DNA of 64,000 nt from Chitinibacter sp. SCUT-21 (GTDB lineage: Bacteria > Pseudomonadota > Gammaproteobacteria > Burkholderiales > Chitinibacteraceae), in NCBI GenBank assembly GCA_041874755.1, contig CP102611.1, forward strand, positions 2,728,001-2,792,000. Reading direction: 5' to 3'. This document shows positions 54,899 through 64,000 of the stretch, in pieces (positions within the stretch are counted from its first letter, which is position 1; each line of letters starts with the position of its first letter). The notes beneath the pieces were generated by a model. The model had not been told where the DNA came from, ran no database searches, and saw only the letters and a list, made by a program, of their open reading frames with translations. The position numbers were made by a program, and so were the translations under genes.

Positions 54899-55375
54899 AT
54901 GGAAGCACAAAGTCTCGAGAAAGGGTTTGTCACCACAACGGTTGATGCAGTTGTTAACTGGACGCGCACTGGTTCTTTGTGGCCAATGACGTTCGGTTTG
55001 GCCTGTTGTGCGGTGGAGATGATGCATGCAGGTGCGGCGCGTTACGACTTGGATCGTTTCGGGATCGTATTTCGCCCGTCTCCACGTCAATCCGATTTGA
55101 TGATTGTTGCAGGTACGCTTTGTAACAAAATGGCGCCAGCGTTGCGCAAAGTTTACGATCAGATGCCTGAGCCTCGTTGGGCGATTTCAATGGGTTCCTG
55201 TGCGAATGGTGGTGGTTACTACCACTATTCATATTCAGTCGTGCGCGGCTGTGATCGTATTGTTCCGATTGATATTTATGTGCCGGGCTGTCCTCCGACG
55301 GCTGAAGCGCTGTTGTACGGTTTGATTCAGTTGCAAAACAAGATCAAGCGTACCAACTCAATTGCGCGTTCTTGA
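54899..55375 (+). CDS. nuoB: NADH-quinone oxidoreductase subunit B
   Basis: A 158-residue peripheral subunit holding cluster N2, the last iron-sulfur centre before quinone. The cysteine motif CC in [12 protein letters not shown], then [16 protein letters not shown] and the final [15 protein letters not shown] supply the ligands. Confidence 0.97.
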   Translation: MEAQSLEKGFVTTTVDAVVNWTRTGSLWPMTFGLACCAVEMMHAGAARYDLDRFGIVFRPSPRQSDLMIVAGTLCNKMAPALRKVYDQMPEPRWAISMGSCANGGGYYHYSYSVVRGCDRIVPIDIYVPGCPPTAEALLYGLIQLQNKIKRTNSIARS

Positions 55376-55383
55376 GGTGAGCC

Positions 55384-55983
55384 ATGGCAAATAAGCTAGA
55401 AACACTGATTGAAAGCCTACGTGCGGTATTGGGTGAAGCAAAAATTGCTTCGCTGAAAAACGCGCTAGGTGAAGTAACAATTGAAGTGCCCGCTGCTGCA
55501 TGGCCTGAAGTTGCGTTGCAGCTGCGCGACGCTGCAAGTTTGCACTTTGAACAATTGGTTGACGCCTGTGGTGTTGACTATAGCGAATATAAAGATGGTA
55601 TTTGGGAAGGTCAGCGCTTTGCTGTTGTCTACCATTTGCTCTCTTACAAGCACAATGTTCGCCTACGTGTGCGCGTATTCTGTGCAGATGATTCGTTCCC
55701 AGTGCTCAATTCTGTAGTTGATGTTTGGCCAGCGATTAACTGGTTTGAGCGCGAGGCGTTTGACCTCTTTGGTATCGTTTTTCAAGGTCACCCTGATCTG
55801 CGCCGCATTTTGACTGACTACGGTTTTGTTGGTCACCCATTCCGCAAAGATTTCCCATTGTCTGGTTATGTTGAAATGCGCTACGACGCTGAGCAAGCGC
55901 GTGTCGTTTACCAGCCTGTGACCATCGATCCGCGTGAAATTACACCGCGCATTATCCGCGAGGAGAACTACGGTGGCTGCTGA
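55384..55983 (+). CDS. nuoC: NADH-quinone oxidoreductase subunit C
   Basis: A 199-residue peripheral-arm subunit (30-kDa type). The signature [24 protein letters not shown] and the closing [11 protein letters not shown] are clear. It is a separate gene here, not fused to nuoD as in E. coli. Its end overlaps nuoD. Confidence 0.96.
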   Translation: MANKLETLIESLRAVLGEAKIASLKNALGEVTIEVPAAAWPEVALQLRDAASLHFEQLVDACGVDYSEYKDGIWEGQRFAVVYHLLSYKHNVRLRVRVFCADDSFPVLNSVVDVWPAINWFEREAFDLFGIVFQGHPDLRRILTDYGFVGHPFRKDFPLSGYVEMRYDAEQARVVYQPVTIDPREITPRIIREENYGGC

Positions 55984-57229
55984 AATCCGTAATTACACCT
56001 TAAACTTCGGTCCACAACACCCTGCAGCGCACGGCGTATTGCGTTTGGTGTTGGAGTTGGATGGCGAGGTGGTTGAGCGTGCAGACCCGCATATTGGTTT
56101 ATTGCATCGTGCAACTGAAAAATTAGCTGAGCACAAAACTTATATCCAATCTTTGCCATACATGGATCGTCTTGATTACGTATCGATGATGTCAAACGAG
56201 CATGCTTATTGCATGGCAATTGAAAAATTGCTCGGTTTGGAAGTGCCGATTCGTGCTCAGTATATTCGTGTGATGTTCGATGAAATTACACGTGTATTGA
56301 ATCACTTGATGTGGATTGGCGCACACGGTCTGGACTGTGGCGCGATGACAATCTTCTTGTACGCTTTCCGTGAGCGTGAAGACTTGATGGATTGCTACGA
56401 GGCCGTTTCTGGCGCCCGTATGCACGCGGCTTACTATCGTCCAGGTGGTGTTTATCGCGATCTGCCAGATGAAATGCCGCAGTATCAAGCATCAAAAGTA
56501 CGTAATGCAGCTGCAATTAAAGATCTGAACAAAAACCGCCAAGGCAGTTTGCTCGACTTTATTGAAGACTTCACCAACCGCTTCCCAACGTATATCGACG
56601 AATACGAAACGCTGTTAACGGATAACCGTATCTGGAAGCAACGTACTGTCGGTATCGGTGTGGTTGATGCTGATCGCGCGAAAGCAATTGGCTTTACTGG
56701 TGCGATGTTGCGCGGTTCTGGTGTTGAGTGGGATCTGCGTAAAACTCAGCCTTATGAAGTTTATGATCAATTGGATTTTGATATTCCAGTTGGTAAAACT
56801 GGCGATTGCTACGATCGTTATTTGGTTCGCGTTGAAGAAATGCGCCAATCAAATCGCATCATCAAGCAATGTGTTGCTTGGCTCAAAGCAAATCCAGGTC
56901 CTGTGATTACTGATAATCACAAAGTGGCGCCACCTTCTCGCACGGCGATGAAGGAAAACATGGAAGAGCTGATTCACCATTTCAAATTGTTCACTGAAGG
57001 TATGCACGTGCCAGAAGGCGAAGCATATGCCGCAGTAGAGCACCCGAAAGGTGAGTTTGGTATCTACATGATTTCTGATGGTGCTAATAAACCATATCGT
57101 TTGAAAATTCGCGCGCCAGGCTATGTACATCTTTCTGCGCTCGACGAAATGGCTCGTGGCCATATGATTTCCGACGTTGTGGCGATTATCGGTACGCAAG
57201 ATATTGTATTCGGGGAGATTGACCGCTAA
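55973..57229 (+). CDS. nuoD: NADH-quinone oxidoreductase subunit D
   Basis: A 418-residue subunit (49-kDa type) forming the quinone site with NuoB. It starts at GTG 55973 (AGGAG eight bases upstream), giving [28 protein letters not shown], with HPAAHG and later [11 protein letters not shown]. It overlaps the nuoC stop by 11 bases; the ORF can be extended further upstream but only inside nuoC. Confidence 0.97.
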   Translation: MAAEIRNYTLNFGPQHPAAHGVLRLVLELDGEVVERADPHIGLLHRATEKLAEHKTYIQSLPYMDRLDYVSMMSNEHAYCMAIEKLLGLEVPIRAQYIRVMFDEITRVLNHLMWIGAHGLDCGAMTIFLYAFREREDLMDCYEAVSGARMHAAYYRPGGVYRDLPDEMPQYQASKVRNAAAIKDLNKNRQGSLLDFIEDFTNRFPTYIDEYETLLTDNRIWKQRTVGIGVVDADRAKAIGFTGAMLRGSGVEWDLRKTQPYEVYDQLDFDIPVGKTGDCYDRYLVRVEEMRQSNRIIKQCVAWLKANPGPVITDNHKVAPPSRTAMKENMEELIHHFKLFTEGMHVPEGEAYAAVEHPKGEFGIYMISDGANKPYRLKIRAPGYVHLSALDEMARGHMISDVVAIIGTQDIVFGEIDR

Positions 57230-57717
57230 TGACAACTACCAATCTTCTTTCTGCTGAGTCTTTAGCGTTAATCGATCGTGAAGTTGCAAAATACCCTTCT
57301 GAACAAGCGCGTTCAGCGGTAATGGGTGCTTTGCGTATCGCGCAAACTGAAAAACGTTACTTGACCAATGAATTGATTGAGTTCATCGCTAACTACCTCG
57401 GTATTGCGCCCATGATGGCGTACGAAGTGGCGACGTTCTACAACATGTACGACATGAAGCCTGTAGGTAAATACAAGCTCACTGTGTGTACTAATCTGCC
57501 CTGTGCTTTGTCTGGCGGCTATACAACTGCAGACTATTTAAAGCAAAAGTTGGGTGTCGATTTTAATGAAACGACCGCTGACGGCAAATTCACTCTCAAA
57601 GAAGGTGAGTGTATGGGGGCCTGTGGCTATGCACCAGTAATGCTGGTTAATAACCACAGCATGTGTAATCACATGACGCCAGAAGCAATCGATAAAAAAC
57701 TGGCGGAGCTTGAATAA
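57229..57717 (+). CDS. nuoE: NADH-quinone oxidoreductase subunit E
   Basis: A 162-residue thioredoxin-like subunit with the 2Fe-2S cluster N1a, ligated by C-x4-C in [11 protein letters not shown] and the pair in [13 protein letters not shown]. It overlaps nuoD by one base (TAATG) and nuoF likewise. Confidence 0.96.
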   Translation: MTTTNLLSAESLALIDREVAKYPSEQARSAVMGALRIAQTEKRYLTNELIEFIANYLGIAPMMAYEVATFYNMYDMKPVGKYKLTVCTNLPCALSGGYTTADYLKQKLGVDFNETTADGKFTLKEGECMGACGYAPVMLVNNHSMCNHMTPEAIDKKLAELE

Positions 57718-59003
57718 TGACCGTCTATGTAAAAGGCGTCGTTTTTGAAGGCGTGAATTTTGAAGATCCAAACTGCTGGCGCTTAGAAGAGTATGTAAAG
57801 CGTGGTGGTTATGCGGCTCTGAAAAAGATCATCAACGACAAAATTACCCAAGATGACATCATCGCAGAGATGAAAACATCGAGCTTGCGCGGTCGTGGCG
57901 GTGCAGGTTTCCCTACAGGTTTGAAATGGTCTTTTATGCCCCGGAGTTTTCCAGGGCAAAAGTACTTGGTTTGTAATACCGACGAAGGTGAACCAGGTAC
58001 ATTTAAAGACCTAGACATTATGGTTTACAACCCTCATGCCTTGATCGAAGGCATGATTATTGGCGGATACGCCATGGGTATTACCGTAGGTTACAACTAC
58101 ATCCACGGTGAAGTCTTTGAGGCATATCAACGCTTCGAAGAAGCGCTTGAAGAAGCTCGCGCAGCTGGCTTCTTAGGTGACAATATTTTAGGTTCAGATT
58201 TCTGTTTCCAACTGCACGGTCACCATGGTTATGGTGCTTACATTTGCGGTGAAGAAACGGCTCTGCTCGAATCATTGGAAGGTAAAAAAGGCCAACCGCG
58301 CTTTAAGCCTCCATTCCCTGCGTCTTACGGTTTGTACGGTAAGCCAACCACGATTAATAACACTGAAACCTTTGCTTCAGTACCTTACATTATTCGCGAA
58401 GGCGGCCAGAAATTCCTTGAACTAGGTAAGCCAAATAATGGCGGTACTAAATTGTTCTCGGTTTCTGGTCATGTTAATCGTCCAGGTAACTACGAAATTC
58501 CATTGGGCACGCCATTCTCTGAGTTGTTAGAGATGTGCGGCGGTATGCGCGACGGCAAAAAACTTAAAGCAGTGATCCCTGGTGGCTCTTCTGCTCCAGT
58601 ATTGCCTGCTGATGTGATGATGCAATGCACGATGGATTACGACTCAATTGCTAAAGCCGGCTCAATGCTGGGTTCTGGTGCGGTAATTGTGATGGATGAA
58701 ACAGTTTGTATGGTGAGCGCTCTGGAGCGTTTATCGTATTTCTATCACGAAGAGTCATGTGGTCAATGTACCCCTTGTCGTGAAGGAACAGGCTGGTTGT
58801 ATCGTGTAGTGCACCGCATCGCAAAAGGCGAAGGTCGCTCAGAAGACCTCGATTTGTTGTCACGCGTTGGTGACAATATCGCTGGTCGCACAATTTGTGC
58901 CTTGGGTGATGCTGCTGTGTTCCCTGTGCGTGGAATGTTGAAACACTTCCGCCATGAATTCGAAGATTTGATCAATAAAGCACAAAAAGCGAAAGGTTTG
59001 TAA
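57717..59003 (+). CDS. nuoF: NADH-quinone oxidoreductase subunit F
   Basis: A 428-residue NADH-oxidising subunit. It has the NADH site [15 protein letters not shown], the FMN-binding [13 protein letters not shown] and [13 protein letters not shown], and cluster N3 ligands in [15 protein letters not shown]. Overlaps nuoE by one base. Confidence 0.97.
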   Translation: MTVYVKGVVFEGVNFEDPNCWRLEEYVKRGGYAALKKIINDKITQDDIIAEMKTSSLRGRGGAGFPTGLKWSFMPRSFPGQKYLVCNTDEGEPGTFKDLDIMVYNPHALIEGMIIGGYAMGITVGYNYIHGEVFEAYQRFEEALEEARAAGFLGDNILGSDFCFQLHGHHGYGAYICGEETALLESLEGKKGQPRFKPPFPASYGLYGKPTTINNTETFASVPYIIREGGQKFLELGKPNNGGTKLFSVSGHVNRPGNYEIPLGTPFSELLEMCGGMRDGKKLKAVIPGGSSAPVLPADVMMQCTMDYDSIAKAGSMLGSGAVIVMDETVCMVSALERLSYFYHEESCGQCTPCREGTGWLYRVVHRIAKGEGRSEDLDLLSRVGDNIAGRTICALGDAAVFPVRGMLKHFRHEFEDLINKAQKAKGL

Positions 59004-59061
59004 TTTCGCGCTGTATTAGTCGAGTTTTCTTTTGAATTATTGCCTTTGAATCGAGTCGAGC

Positions 59062-61371
59062 ATGCTGGAAATCGAAATCGACGGTAAAAAATTGACAGTC
59101 CCTGGTGGTAGCACTGTGATGGACGCAGCCAATTCAATTGGTGTGCATATCCCTCATTTTTGCTATCACAAAAAACTCTCAATTGCCGCAAACTGCCGTA
59201 TGTGCCTTGTTCAGGTTGAAAAAGCACCTAAGCCTTTACCGGCCTGTGCCACACCTGTTACTGATGGTATGAAAGTATTTACCCACTCTGATCAAGCGGT
59301 TACCGCTCAGAAAGGGGTTATGGAGTTTCTGCTGATCAACCACCCACTTGATTGCCCAATTTGCGATCAAGGTGGTGAATGTCAGTTGCAAGATTTGGCT
59401 GTCGGTTATGGCCAATCAGGCTCTGTATACACTGAAGAAAAACGTGTTGTTGCCAATAAAGACCTTGGCCCGCTGATTTCCACTGACATGACACGCTGTA
59501 TTCATTGCAGCCGTTGTGTTCGCTTTACTGAAGAAATCGCAGGTTTCCAAGAGTTGGGTATGGCTAACCGCGGCGAATTTACCGAAGTGATGCCATTCAT
59601 TGGCAAAACGGTTAATTCTGAAATCTCTGGCAATGTGATTGATCTGTGTCCGGTTGGCGCTTTAACCAGCAAGCCATTCCGCTACACCGCACGTACTTGG
59701 GAGTTGTCGCGTCGTAAATCAGTCGGTGCGCACGATGGCTTGGGTTCTAACTTGATCGTTCAAGTTAAGAACAACAAAGTAATGCGCGTATTGCCGCTGG
59801 AAAACGAAGCGATTAACGAATGCTGGTTGTCTGACCGCGATCGTTACTCATACGAAGCTTTGAACAGCCAAGAACGTTTGACCAAGCCGATGATTAAGCA
59901 AGGTGGCGTTTGGCAAGAAGCTGATTGGCAAACTGCTCTCGAATACGTTGCGAATGGCCTGAAACAGGTTGTTGCTGAACACGGCAAAGACAGTGTTGCT
60001 GCGGTTGCTTCTGCAAACAGCACAGTGGAAGAGTTGTTCACGCTGCGAAAATTGATGGCAGGCTTGGGTGTTGATGCGGTACAAGCATTTGCACGCAATG
60101 CTGACTTCTCAGTGAAAACGCAAGGCGCTAAATGGCTAGGCCAATCACTGGAAGAATTGTCGCAAAACGAAGCAGTTCTGATCGTTGGCTCAACGGTTCG
60201 TAAAGAACAGCCTTTACTGGCACAGCGTCTGCGTCAAGCAGTGAAGAAAGGCATGGCCTTGTCATTGGTGAATGTGCATGGCGATGACTTGCTGACTAAA
60301 TTGGCTGGCGAAGTCATTGTTCGTCCTGACCAATTGGTCGAAGGCTTGCTGCAAGTAGTTAAAGCTGTAGTTGAGCTCAAATCAGTTGCTGCTCCTGCTG
60401 GCATCGATTTGGCTAATGTTGTCGTTAGCGATGCTGCACGTGCAATTGCAAACAGCTTCGAAGGCAAAGCAAAAGCGGCTGTGTTGTTGGGCAATATCGC
60501 TCAAACTTCAGCACGCTACGCTGAAGTCTACGCTGCTGCTGCTGCATTGGCTGCCTTAACTGGCGCTAAGCTGGGCGTTCCTGCTGTTGCTGCCAATAGC
60601 GTTGGTGCTGAACTGATCGGCGCTGATGTTGGTGGTAACGTCTTCGCTTCAGCTAAAAAAGCTTATGTATTTGTCGGTGTAGAACCTGAATACGACGCAC
60701 ACAACGGCGCGCAAGCGTTGGCTGCGGCTAAACAAGCGGAAATGGTTGTCGTGATGTCGGCGTTCCAAAGCTGTGCGATGGATTACGCGGATGTATTGCT
60801 GCCAATCTCTCCATTTACTGAAACGTCAGGTACGTTTGTCAATATGGAAGGTAAAGCACAAAGCTTTAACGGCGTAGTTCGTCCATTGGGTGAAACGCGT
60901 CCAGCTTGGAAAGTATTCCGTGTCTTGGGTAATGTCTTGGGCTTTAACGGCTTTCACTACAACTCATCCGAAGAAATCCGTGATGAAGCGCTGGCTGGTG
61001 ATACCGCAGCTCGCTTGAACAACACGTTGACTTCAGCTGTCGCAGTTTCTGTGAAATCAGCTCAAGGGCTGGTTCGTTTGGGTGAAGTGCCTGTTTACCA
61101 AGGCGATGCAATTGTTCGTCGCGCTCCAAGCTTGCAAGCAACTGCTGATGCGGCTTTGGCAACTACAGTTCGCCTCAATGCAGCAACCATCGCGAAGCTT
61201 GGTCTTGTTGATGGCGGCAAAGCCGTTGTTAAACAAGGGCAGGGTAGCGCTGAGTTGACTGTGAAGCTTGACGCTGGTTTGCTTGACGACGTAGTTCGTG
61301 TTGCAACTTCTCATCCGCTGACTCGCGATTTGGGCGAGATGGTGGGTGCTGTTGAAGTACTCAAAGGATAA
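59062..61371 (+). CDS. nuoG: NADH-quinone oxidoreductase subunit G
   Basis: A 769-residue subunit with an N-terminal 2Fe-2S ferredoxin part (CYHKKLSIAANCRMCLVQVE), a His/Cys-ligated cluster (LDCPICDQGGECQLQDL), the 4Fe-4S motif CIHCSRCVRF, then a molybdopterin-oxidoreductase-like domain. The C-terminal third is rich in Ala/Val and less conserved. The 58-base spacer after nuoF is the longest in the nuo part and shows nothing clear. Confidence 0.95.
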   Translation: MLEIEIDGKKLTVPGGSTVMDAANSIGVHIPHFCYHKKLSIAANCRMCLVQVEKAPKPLPACATPVTDGMKVFTHSDQAVTAQKGVMEFLLINHPLDCPICDQGGECQLQDLAVGYGQSGSVYTEEKRVVANKDLGPLISTDMTRCIHCSRCVRFTEEIAGFQELGMANRGEFTEVMPFIGKTVNSEISGNVIDLCPVGALTSKPFRYTARTWELSRRKSVGAHDGLGSNLIVQVKNNKVMRVLPLENEAINECWLSDRDRYSYEALNSQERLTKPMIKQGGVWQEADWQTALEYVANGLKQVVAEHGKDSVAAVASANSTVEELFTLRKLMAGLGVDAVQAFARNADFSVKTQGAKWLGQSLEELSQNEAVLIVGSTVRKEQPLLAQRLRQAVKKGMALSLVNVHGDDLLTKLAGEVIVRPDQLVEGLLQVVKAVVELKSVAAPAGIDLANVVVSDAARAIANSFEGKAKAAVLLGNIAQTSARYAEVYAAAAALAALTGAKLGVPAVAANSVGAELIGADVGGNVFASAKKAYVFVGVEPEYDAHNGAQALAAAKQAEMVVVMSAFQSCAMDYADVLLPISPFTETSGTFVNMEGKAQSFNGVVRPLGETRPAWKVFRVLGNVLGFNGFHYNSSEEIRDEALAGDTAARLNNTLTSAVAVSVKSAQGLVRLGEVPVYQGDAIVRRAPSLQATADAALATTVRLNAATIAKLGLVDGGKAVVKQGQGSAELTVKLDAGLLDDVVRVATSHPLTRDLGEMVGAVEVLKG

Positions 61372-61382
61372 GGGGGTAGATA

Positions 61383-62450
61383 ATGGAATTTCTACAAAAC
61401 ATCCTCGCTGGGTACTTGAGCGCAGAAACTGCACATCAAGTGGCATTCCTAGTTTGGACTTTGCTGAAGATCGTTCTGATCGTTGCGCCAATTATGGGCG
61501 CGGTTGCTTACCTGACTTTGGCTGAGCGTAAAGTAATTGGTTATATGCAGATCCGTATCGGCCCTAACCGGGTCGGACCGTTTGGTTTGCTACAGCCAAT
61601 CGCTGACGGCGTGAAGTTGTTGCTCAAAGAGATCATCGCACCAAGCGCAGCCGATAAGAAATTGTTCTTCTTGGCGCCAGTGATGGTATTGGTCCCTGCG
61701 CTTGCTGCTTGGGCGGTTGTACCGTTTTACCCTGGTTATGTATTGGCAGATGTTAACGTAGGCTTGCTCTACGTAATGGCCATTACTTCAATGGGTGTTT
61801 ACGGTGTGATCTTGGCTGGTTGGGCGTCTAACTCAAAATACGCTTTCTTGGGTGGTATGCGTGCAGCGGCTCAGGTGATTTCGTACGAGTTGGCGATGGG
61901 CTTTGCGCTCGTTGGCGTGATCATGGTGTCGGGCAGCTTGAACTTGACGAAAATCGTTGAGCAGCAAGCGTCTGGCATGATGGGCGGCTCGATCTTGTCA
62001 TGGAACTTGATCCCTCTGTTGCCACTGTTCGTTGTTTACTTCATTGCTGGTGTGGCTGAAACCAACCGCGCACCATTTGACGTAACCGAAGGTGAGTCTG
62101 AGATCGTTGCCGGTCACATGGTTGAATACTCAGGTATGAGTTTCGCGCTGTTCTTCTTGGCCGAATACGCCAATATGATCTTGATTTCGGCAATGGCATC
62201 GGTGATGTTCTTGGGCGGATGGTTGTCTCCGTTCCCTGCGTCAATCCCGGTGCTCGGCGCTGCAAGCCCACTGTGGTGGGTATTGAAAGTAGCATTCTTG
62301 CTGTTCTGCTTCTTGTGGTTCCGCGCTACTTTCCCACGTTATCGCTACGACCAACTGATGCGTCTGGGCTGGAAAATTTTCATCCCTGTGACCTTGGTGT
62401 GGATTATCGTGGTCGGTGCTTGGATGCAGACCCCTTGGTCGATCTGGTAA
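61383..62450 (+). CDS. nuoH: NADH-quinone oxidoreductase subunit H
   Basis: A 355-residue membrane subunit with eight or so helices linking the quinone chamber to the proton-pumping arm. [23 protein letters not shown] and [22 protein letters not shown] are the hallmark loops. Confidence 0.97.
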   Translation: MEFLQNILAGYLSAETAHQVAFLVWTLLKIVLIVAPIMGAVAYLTLAERKVIGYMQIRIGPNRVGPFGLLQPIADGVKLLLKEIIAPSAADKKLFFLAPVMVLVPALAAWAVVPFYPGYVLADVNVGLLYVMAITSMGVYGVILAGWASNSKYAFLGGMRAAAQVISYELAMGFALVGVIMVSGSLNLTKIVEQQASGMMGGSILSWNLIPLLPLFVVYFIAGVAETNRAPFDVTEGESEIVAGHMVEYSGMSFALFFLAEYANMILISAMASVMFLGGWLSPFPASIPVLGAASPLWWVLKVAFLLFCFLWFRATFPRYRYDQLMRLGWKIFIPVTLVWIIVVGAWMQTPWSIW

Positions 62451-62469
62451 GAAGAAAAGGACAGAGACC

Positions 62470-62961
62470 GTGGAAAAAATTTCGTATTTCTTTAAAACCT
62501 TCTTGCTGTGGGAGTTGGTGTTGGGCCTGAAGTTGACCGGCCGCCACTTCTTCCAACGCAAGATCACCGTGCAGTTTCCGGACGAAAAAACGCCGTACAG
62601 TCCACGTTTCCGTGGTCTGCACGCGCAACGTCGTTATGCCAACGGTGAAGAGCGTTGTATTGCTTGTAAATTGTGTGAAGCAGTTTGCCCAGCAATGGCG
62701 ATTACGATCGAATCAGAAGCGCGTGAAGACGACAAAACTCGTCGTACTAGCCGTTATGATATCGACCTGACAAAGTGCATTTTCTGTGGTTTCTGCGAAG
62801 AAGCCTGTCCAGTTGATGCCATTGTTGAAACACATATTTATGAATATCACGGTGAAAAACGTGGCGATTTGTATTACACCAAGCCAATGTTGTTGGCAGT
62901 GGGTGATCAATACGAAAAAGAAATCGCTGAGCGTAAAGCCGCTGATGCTAAATACCGCTAA
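62470..62961 (+). CDS. nuoI: NADH-quinone oxidoreductase subunit I
   Basis: A 163-residue ferredoxin-like subunit with two 4Fe-4S clusters in [12 protein letters not shown] and [19 protein letters not shown] 62470 gives [19 protein letters not shown], the family start, with AAGGA upstream; the longer frame overlaps nuoH without homology. Confidence 0.96.
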   Translation: MEKISYFFKTFLLWELVLGLKLTGRHFFQRKITVQFPDEKTPYSPRFRGLHAQRRYANGEERCIACKLCEAVCPAMAITIESEAREDDKTRRTSRYDIDLTKCIFCGFCEEACPVDAIVETHIYEYHGEKRGDLYYTKPMLLAVGDQYEKEIAERKAADAKYR

Positions 62962-62973
62962 GGGTTCCGAGCT

Positions 62974-63612
62974 ATGGATATGAGTTTAGCGATTTTTTAT
63001 GTATTTGCCGCCGTACTGGTATTCGCTGCGTTCCGTGTGATCACAGCAAAAAACCCAGTTCACGCCGTGCTGTACTTGGTACTTTCGTTCTTTAATAGCG
63101 CCGTACTTTGGATGCTGATGAAGGCCGAATTCTTGGCGGTATCGTTGATTGTGATTTACGTTGGGGCGGTGATGGTACTGTTCCTGTTCGTGGTGATGAT
63201 GCTCGATATCAACTTTGAAGCATTGCGCAAGAGCTTCTGGAAGTTCTTGCCAGTGGCGGGCACTGTTGCAGTGATCATGTTGGCCGAGATGGTGATGATT
63301 TTGACGCACCGTTTTGCCAAGATCGACAATGTAGTTGAGCCGTCTTTTAACACTGCTTCTGCTGAAGTGTTGGGTAAATTAATTTATACCCAGTATTTCT
63401 TGCCATTCCAATTGTCAGCAGTTTTGCTGCTGGTGGGTATGGTAGCGGCAATCGCCTTGACGCTGCGTAAGCGCAAGAATACGAAATACATTAATCCGGG
63501 TGATCAAATCCGTATTAAGCGTGAAGATCGTGTTCGCATGGTGAAAATGAAGTCAGAGCCTAAATTCGTCGCTGATGATGCATCAGCTGGCGAAGATAAG
63601 CCTGCTGCATAA
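62974..63612 (+). CDS. nuoJ: NADH-quinone oxidoreductase subunit J
   Basis: A 212-residue membrane subunit with five helices; NPVHAVLYLVLSFFNSA and LIVIYVGAVMVLFLFVVMML are typical. A charged C-terminal tail (after RKRKNTKYINPGDQ) extends beyond the E. coli protein, as in other betaproteobacteria. Confidence 0.96.
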   Translation: MDMSLAIFYVFAAVLVFAAFRVITAKNPVHAVLYLVLSFFNSAVLWMLMKAEFLAVSLIVIYVGAVMVLFLFVVMMLDINFEALRKSFWKFLPVAGTVAVIMLAEMVMILTHRFAKIDNVVEPSFNTASAEVLGKLIYTQYFLPFQLSAVLLLVGMVAAIALTLRKRKNTKYINPGDQIRIKREDRVRMVKMKSEPKFVADDASAGEDKPAA

Positions 63613-63624
63613 TAGGGGACGACA

Positions 63625-63930
63625 GTGCTAACGCTTACACATTACCTCGTACTTGGCGCCATTATGTTTGCCGTCAGTGTATTTGGCATTTTCATGAACC
63701 GTAAAAACCTGATCGTATTGCTAATGGCAATCGAGCTGATGCTTTTATCGGTCAACATGAACTTCATCGCGTTTTCGCAGTTCTTGGGCGACACCGCGGG
63801 TCAGATTTTCGTCTTCTTTATCCTCACCGTAGCTGCTGCTGAAGCAGCGATCGGCTTGGCGATCTTGGTTGTTCTGTTCCGTAATCTACGGTCGATCAAC
63901 GTTGAAGATCTGGATAGTCTGAAGGGTTAA
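63625..63930 (+). CDS. nuoK: NADH-quinone oxidoreductase subunit K
   Basis: A 101-residue subunit with three helices, homologous to MrpC. GTG 63625 gives [20 protein letters not shown]; the conserved membrane glutamates are in [13 protein letters not shown] and [13 protein letters not shown]. Confidence 0.96.
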   Translation: MLTLTHYLVLGAIMFAVSVFGIFMNRKNLIVLLMAIELMLLSVNMNFIAFSQFLGDTAGQIFVFFILTVAAAEAAIGLAILVVLFRNLRSINVEDLDSLKG

Positions 63931-63962
63931 ACCGGACAACATTAAATCGGACAAGAATACCA

Positions 63963-64000
63963 ATGGACATGAAATCGATTTATCTGCTGATCCCGCTTGC
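63963..64000 (+). CDS. nuoL: NADH-quinone oxidoreductase subunit L, start only
   Basis: Only the first 12 or so codons are visible (MDMKSIYLLIPL). This opening and the position after nuoK point to NuoL, the large antiporter-like proton-pumping subunit. The ATG two codons later is an alternative start. The rest lies beyond the window. Confidence 0.75.
   Translation, partial: MDMKSIYLLIPL

Overview
The window looks like chromosomal DNA of a betaproteobacterium, most likely of the order Neisseriales (Chitinibacter/Deefgea/Chromobacterium-like). This is inferred from gene order (yceD-rpmF-plsX-fabH-fabD-fabG-acpP-fabF; cyaY divergent from lptM; tpiA-secG-nuoA..L; folP-glmM after ftsH), from the protein families, and from a roughly balanced base composition. 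No plasmid, prophage, CRISPR array, rRNA operon or tRNA is visible. Almost everything is core metabolism, in compact operons separated by clear intrinsic terminators, many of them bidirectional.

Layout. 1-12 kb: end of an erythromycin-esterase-like gene, a family 3 solute-binding protein, a D,D-carboxypeptidase, a large ImpA/M60-like lipoprotein metalloprotease, a PhzF-like isomerase, then pcnB-folK-panB-panC, a hypothetical gene and a second solute-binding-protein gene that appears frameshifted. 12-23 kb: dinB, a PAP2 phosphatase, an RsmI-like methylase, maf/yceF, and the L32/phospholipid/fatty-acid cluster, interrupted by an unexpected lipoprotein gene. 23-31 kb: a small hpnC-nuclease operon, a ComEA-like protein, the yciB-yciI-bolA-peptidylprolyl isomerase operon, the 4.5S RNA gene with a probable extra small RNA beside it, asparaginase, smpB, plsY, folB and a Tim44-like protein. 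31-38 kb: two tandem Crp/Fnr regulators, lptM/cyaY, a YqaA-like membrane protein, BepA-like protease, DUF1841, a FIST protein and glutathione peroxidase. 38-50 kb: carA-(small membrane protein)-carB behind an attenuator-like leader, greA, yhbY/rlmE, ftsH, folP, glmM. 49-53 kb: pstSCAB. 53-64 kb: tpiA, secG and the complex I operon nuoA to the start of nuoL.

The main unexplained structure is a dispersed family of at least eleven intergenic elements of exactly 49 bp. They begin with GGGTAT (TGGTAT in one copy) and end with ATAC plus two bases (GTAC in one copy). Their interiors differ in sequence, but several fold back on themselves. One copy covers the start region and signal-peptide codons of the frameshifted solute-binding-protein gene. 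Two further, longer nested palindromes with a GTAC core lie between acpP and fabF and after smpB. Other second-look items are a possible small RNA ending in a strong terminator beside the 4.5S RNA gene, and a leader ORF running through a terminator-like hairpin before carA.

Starts were chosen from Shine-Dalgarno spacing and family N-termini, and several differ from the longest possible reading frame. All family assignments come from recognising protein sequence by eye; no database search was run.
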